From positions 1-8,905 of the forward strand of contig DIKU01000031.1 of the NCBI GenBank assembly GCA_002424645.1: a DNA stretch of 8,905 nucleotides, written 5' to 3'. The position numbers were made by a program, and so were the translations under genes. This stretch comes from Pelobacter sp. UBA5610. Its GTDB lineage: Bacteria > Desulfobacterota > Desulfuromonadia > Desulfuromonadales > Syntrophotaleaceae. The notes under the pieces are model-generated. The model was not told the origin of the DNA and ran no database searches. It was given only the letters and a program-made list of their open reading frames with translations. Shown here piece by piece: positions 5,943 through 8,905 of this stretch. The stretch's first letter is position 1. Every line of letters starts with the position of its first letter.

Positions 5943-6383
5943 TCAATATGGATTCCGGTTCCACGCCAGCCAATAATAACCGAGAGTCTGCAGTAATTCC
6001 GTAAACTGTGAGAAATCAACGGGCTTGACCAGATAGCTGTTGGCGTGATGATCATACGCCTTGGCGATATCCATCTCGGCAGCCGAGGTGGTTAATACCA
6101 CGATCGGAATGCGGGCCAGTTCCGGGTCGGACTTCACGGTAGTCAATACTTCAATGCCATCGACCTTAGGCATGCGGAGGTCGAGTAGTATAAGGCCTGG
6201 CCGCGGTGACTTGGCGGGATCGCTGAAACCGTTGCGGCGGTAGAGATAATCGAGGGCCTTCTGACCATCCGTAACATGTTCCAAACGGTTGGCAATTCGG
6301 GAACTCTCCATGTTGCGACGTACGATCTCAGCATGGGCCGGATCGTCCTCAGCCAGTAATATCACTATCGGCTCGCCATTCAT
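5943..6383 (-). CDS. Stand-alone receiver (Rcp1/CheY-like response regulator)
   Basis: The gene encodes 146 residues forming a single REC domain. Acidic pocket residues are E12, D13 and D14. The phosphoacceptor is D68 in LILLDLRMP, the switch Thr is T98 in VLTTS, and the conserved Lys is K120 in LVKPVD. The insertion DYLYRRNGF (45-53) and the start EDDPAHAEIVRRN resemble the Rcp1-type receivers paired with phytochrome-like kinases. There is no DNA-binding or enzymatic output domain; the tail after about residue 130 is short and aromatic (YYWLAW). It should accept phosphate from the kinase encoded just upstream and act by protein contact or as a phosphate shuttle. The ATG is 2 nt past the kinase stop, with AAGGAG 10 nt upstream inside the kinase gene, so the two are co-transcribed and probably translationally coupled. 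Confidence 0.93.
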   Translation of the reverse strand: MNGEPIVILLAEDDPAHAEIVRRNMESSRIANRLEHVTDGQKALDYLYRRNGFSDPAKSPRPGLILLDLRMPKVDGIEVLTTVKSDPELARIPIVVLTTSAAEMDIAKAYDHHANSYLVKPVDFSQFTELLQTLGYYWLAWNRNPY

Positions 6384-6385
6384 GT

Positions 6386-8857
6386 TCAGGTATCTCCTTG
6401 TTGGTTAAACGCTTCTGGGAGGGTAAAGAAAAAACAGCTGCCCCGGCCATAACCACCTGACTCGACCCATATCCTGCCTTTATGGAGTTCTACGATCCTT
6501 TTCACCAGAGCCAGGCCAAGCCCCGCTCCTTCCGTATGTGGATCGAGTTTTTCAAACATACCAAAGATTTTGTGACTATGGCGTGGATTGATGCCCATGC
6601 CGTTGTCGCGAACAAAAAAAATCGGTTCTTTAGTGCCTGACTCAATGCCGATCTCAATGCGCGGAGTCTGCTGATCTCCCATGTATTTTACCGCGTTATC
6701 GATCAGGTTTTGCCAGAGTTCCGCTAGCCGTGAGGGGTCGCCATAGAGGACCGTCGATCTAGCTTCGACCTGTACGGTCACCCCCCGATCCTGTATTGCG
6801 CCCGCAACCATCATAAGGACTTCATCCTGCAAATCTCCAAATTTGATGGGTTGTGGTGCGCTAACGACACGTCCCACCCGTGACATGGTCAAAAGCTCAT
6901 CCAGAAGACCGTTCATTTTCTCGGTGGCCGCGCGTATAAAACCCAGGTCCTTGTCAATGGCGTCGGTATCGCTCTCGGCCAGATCTTGCTGCAAGAATCC
7001 GAGAAAGGTTTTGATCGTTACCAACGGGCTTTTAAGGTCGTGGGATACGGCGTAAGTGAAGCGCTCGATTTCCATGCTTTTTTCCAGCAATTCTTTTGCT
7101 GCGTGAGTGCGTTCAAGTTCGCTGGCAGTACGAAGCGATACCAGTTTTAGGATAGATTCAGCCTGTTGCACGTTGTTCAGCGGTTTGCGTCCCAGGCCTG
7201 CGATCAGGCCGATCGGTTTGCCGTCATAACTCCATAGGGTGGCACCGATATAGCTCTCGGCTTGCAACTCCTGGAGTAGGGAGGCGTGAGGAAACAGGTG
7301 CCTGACCCCTTGAGGATAGCAGCGAATCGGTTGGCTCAACACCTCGCCACAAGGTGTTCCTTCAAGTGCATACTCGATATTGTTTTTAAGTTCTCCATCA
7401 TGGTAAATGGCTTCGGTATTGGCCAACCGCCCATCGCCTTTGAGTCGATAGATGCAGACGCAATCCAATCGTAGAGTCTCTGCAATATGACGTGCCAACG
7501 CTTCGAAAAAGTTTTCCCCGGGGTTTTGATAGCCACTTTGGGAAAGAAACACATAACTTTCTTCGAGCTGCTTGCGATCGGTGATGTCTACAAAAGTACC
7601 GACAGTACCAATGATTTTGTCTTCATGACGGATGGGATGCCCCCAGTATTCAACAGGAAAAGTGGTGCGATCCGCTCGATAGAACACCTCGCCAACCGCA
7701 TGGATACCTTTTTCGTCGCTGACCGACTGCAATATCAGGCAGTCCCTGGCATCGAGTGGAGAGCCGTCACCCTGGGCATAATGAATAAGTTCATGCATAT
7801 TTTTGCCAACGAGTTGTTCTGCATGTTCATACCCCAGAATTCTGATACAGGCAGCGTTGCAAAAGGTACAGACGCCATTGAGATCCAGGCCGAAAATAGC
7901 TTCTTCTGTGGAATCAAGCAGCAACCGGGTCATTTCTGTACTCTCGCGCAGGCTGGCTTCCCTTTGCATGATGGCATGGGTGGTACGCGCGACTTGGCGT
8001 CGAAGAAGCATGATGAAGGCGGTGGCCAGTAATGTTAGAGCCCCGAGGGCCACGACAGTCAGGATCAGCCAGCGTGGAATGACCTGTACCTTTTCGATCG
8101 TGCCATGGGTCCACTTTTCGCGGGCCTTGAGGTAAACCGAATCGTCCTGAGCTTTCCACTTTTTGAGATAGCCGTCCAGCAGATTGAGCAATGCGGAGTT
8201 TTTGTTTTTGGCAACGGCGAAATAAATATTGAATGGGTTGAACACGATGCCGGTTGGCCTGAGCTTGAATTCCGCGTGCTTGGGGACGCCAAAAGTGCTG
8301 TTGACAACCCCGGCATCGGCGCGTTTTTCGGCTACGGCCTCGAAGACTTCCTCGAATCCCGCCACCTCGACGAATTCACAAGGAATGCCGAATGATTTTG
8401 CCAGGTCAACGAATGACTGGCCGTTAAAATCGTTCTTCATCACTGCAACGCGCTTGTTCTGTATCTTGGTGATGTTGTCGATGTCCGATGCAATGGGGAC
8501 GTACAGCTCCCCCCAGACGGTCAGTAACGGAGTTTTTGCGTAATCGAGGAATTTGGCGCGTTCCGGGGTGTAGGCAACGCTGGTGAGCAGATCGACTTCA
8601 CCGGATTGGATGCGATTAAGCCCTTCCGCCCAGGAGCCATACACATATTCGATCTGGAGATTTTCGCGCTTGGCCACTTCGGCAAGAGCATCGACGAAAA
8701 ATCCTTTAATGGCATCATCCGTATCCTTGAAAATTCCGGGGTAAAAATTAAAGGCACCGATACGGATCACTTGTGGAGGTTTCGCCCATGCGGGACTTAG
8801 TGCAAGAGCACTCAACAGGCAACAGCAAAGTAATAGGCGTAGGGATAAAATGCGCAA
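6386..8857 (-). CDS. SBP_bac_3-PAS-GAF sensor histidine kinase
   Basis: With the start at TTG 8857 the protein has 823 residues. Signal peptide 1-25 ends in AWA before Lys26. Periplasmic SBP_bac_3 (Venus-flytrap) module about 30-255, with the ligand-carboxylate Arg likely R100 in TPERAKFLDYA. TM helix 263-285; PAS/PAC about 306-428 (ending VGTFVDITDRK); GAF about 446-585; HisKA about 595-663 with phosphoacceptor H606 in AVSHDLKSP; HATPase_c about 705-815 with N-box N717, DNGMG at 751-755 and GAGLGL at 777-782. All kinase motifs are intact. It should bind a small solute in the periplasm and signal to the receiver encoded downstream. The frame stays open to the window edge, and an earlier TTG at 8893 (12 residues longer) has no ribosome-binding site. 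TTG 8857 has AAAAAGGA 7 nt upstream and gives a clean Sec signal, so I prefer it. The operon promoter lies outside the window. Confidence 0.92.
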   Translation of the reverse strand: MRILSLRLLLCCCLLSALALSPAWAKPPQVIRIGAFNFYPGIFKDTDDAIKGFFVDALAEVAKRENLQIEYVYGSWAEGLNRIQSGEVDLLTSVAYTPERAKFLDYAKTPLLTVWGELYVPIASDIDNITKIQNKRVAVMKNDFNGQSFVDLAKSFGIPCEFVEVAGFEEVFEAVAEKRADAGVVNSTFGVPKHAEFKLRPTGIVFNPFNIYFAVAKNKNSALLNLLDGYLKKWKAQDDSVYLKAREKWTHGTIEKVQVIPRWLILTVVALGALTLLATAFIMLLRRQVARTTHAIMQREASLRESTEMTRLLLDSTEEAIFGLDLNGVCTFCNAACIRILGYEHAEQLVGKNMHELIHYAQGDGSPLDARDCLILQSVSDEKGIHAVGEVFYRADRTTFPVEYWGHPIRHEDKIIGTVGTFVDITDRKQLEESYVFLSQSGYQNPGENFFEALARHIAETLRLDCVCIYRLKGDGRLANTEAIYHDGELKNNIEYALEGTPCGEVLSQPIRCYPQGVRHLFPHASLLQELQAESYIGATLWSYDGKPIGLIAGLGRKPLNNVQQAESILKLVSLRTASELERTHAAKELLEKSMEIERFTYAVSHDLKSPLVTIKTFLGFLQQDLAESDTDAIDKDLGFIRAATEKMNGLLDELLTMSRVGRVVSAPQPIKFGDLQDEVLMMVAGAIQDRGVTVQVEARSTVLYGDPSRLAELWQNLIDNAVKYMGDQQTPRIEIGIESGTKEPIFFVRDNGMGINPRHSHKIFGMFEKLDPHTEGAGLGLALVKRIVELHKGRIWVESGGYGRGSCFFFTLPEAFNQQGDT
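6394..6399 (-). promoter_or_regulatory. Ribosome-binding site of the receiver gene, inside the kinase gene
   Basis: On the minus strand AAGGAG lies within the last codons of the kinase gene, 10 nt before the receiver ATG at 6383. Ribosomes finishing the kinase would stop almost on top of this start, which favours coupled synthesis of the pair. Confidence 0.65.
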
Positions 8858-8864
8858 TGCTCGA

Positions 8865-8872
8865 TCCTTTTT
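8865..8872 (-). promoter_or_regulatory. Ribosome-binding site deciding the kinase start
   Basis: On the minus strand AAAAAGGA is followed by 7 nt and then TTG (8857-8855). This is the only good Shine-Dalgarno near the 5' end and supports the shorter start over TTG 8893. An even earlier start beyond the window cannot be excluded, because no stop separates it. Confidence 0.6.
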
Positions 8873-8905
8873 CGCGGTTGGCGTTGGTTGCAAGGATAGC
8901 TCTAA

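Noticed and set aside
7487..8032. 181-codon plus-strand open frame inside the kinase gene
   Set aside because: It lies opposite the PAS/GAF coding region, which has strong family motifs. This is a shadow frame.

Overview
This is an 8.9 kb chromosomal window from a Gram-negative, proteobacteria-like bacterium. The signs are Sec-type periplasmic sensing, a GGDEF-EAL enzyme, a textbook sigma-70 promoter in front of a tRNA remnant and an IS3-family relic. The style of the signalling proteins would suit a Desulfuromonadota/Geobacter-type or gammaproteobacterial host, but no single gene settles the taxon.

Left part (1-1625), accessory and decayed. The window opens inside the C-terminal coiled coil of a large serine recombinase that ends at 415. 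A strong intrinsic terminator (483-512) follows. Next, on the minus strand, lies the 5' half of a tRNA gene (530-560, Thr-like) that still has a near-consensus promoter (-35/-10 at 609-604/586-581) but no 3' half. The tRNA sequence stops abruptly on the side facing the recombinase, so this looks like the edge of an integrated element or the scar of a deletion. About 400 bp with no recognisable gene follow, then a broken IS3-family (IS407-like) transposase (998-1621). That relic keeps its A_AAA_AAG frameshift site but carries indels and stops, and it is cut off just after the first catalytic Asp of orfB.

Middle part (1626-3490). A leftward AI-2E-family (PerM/TqsA/YdiK-like) polytopic membrane protein gene abuts the IS relic. 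Divergent to it, across about 760 bp of non-coding DNA that becomes very AT-rich, is the large signalling gene. The spacer holds a two-step inverted repeat (2918-2972), several short palindromes and a plausible sigma-70 promoter whose -35 box is one arm of an inverted repeat.

Right part (3491-8905), core signalling. A TTG-initiated CHASE4-HAMP-GGDEF-EAL membrane protein has an intact active-site GGDEF, an intact RxxD inhibitory site and intact EAL catalytic residues, with an unusual EAL loop 6. It faces, tail to tail across 64 bp, a leftward two-gene operon. That operon encodes a histidine kinase (signal peptide, periplasmic SBP_bac_3 module, TM helix, PAS, GAF, HisKA, HATPase_c) and, 2 nt downstream, a stand-alone receiver of the Rcp1/CheY-like type. 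The kinase probably senses a small molecule in the periplasm and phosphorylates the receiver at Asp68. The receiver has no output domain, so its target is unknown. The adjacent c-di-GMP enzyme is a reasonable but unproven partner. I see no clearly new biological system. The best leads are the promoter/tRNA-half/terminator unit and the SBP-kinase with its output-less receiver beside a c-di-GMP enzyme.
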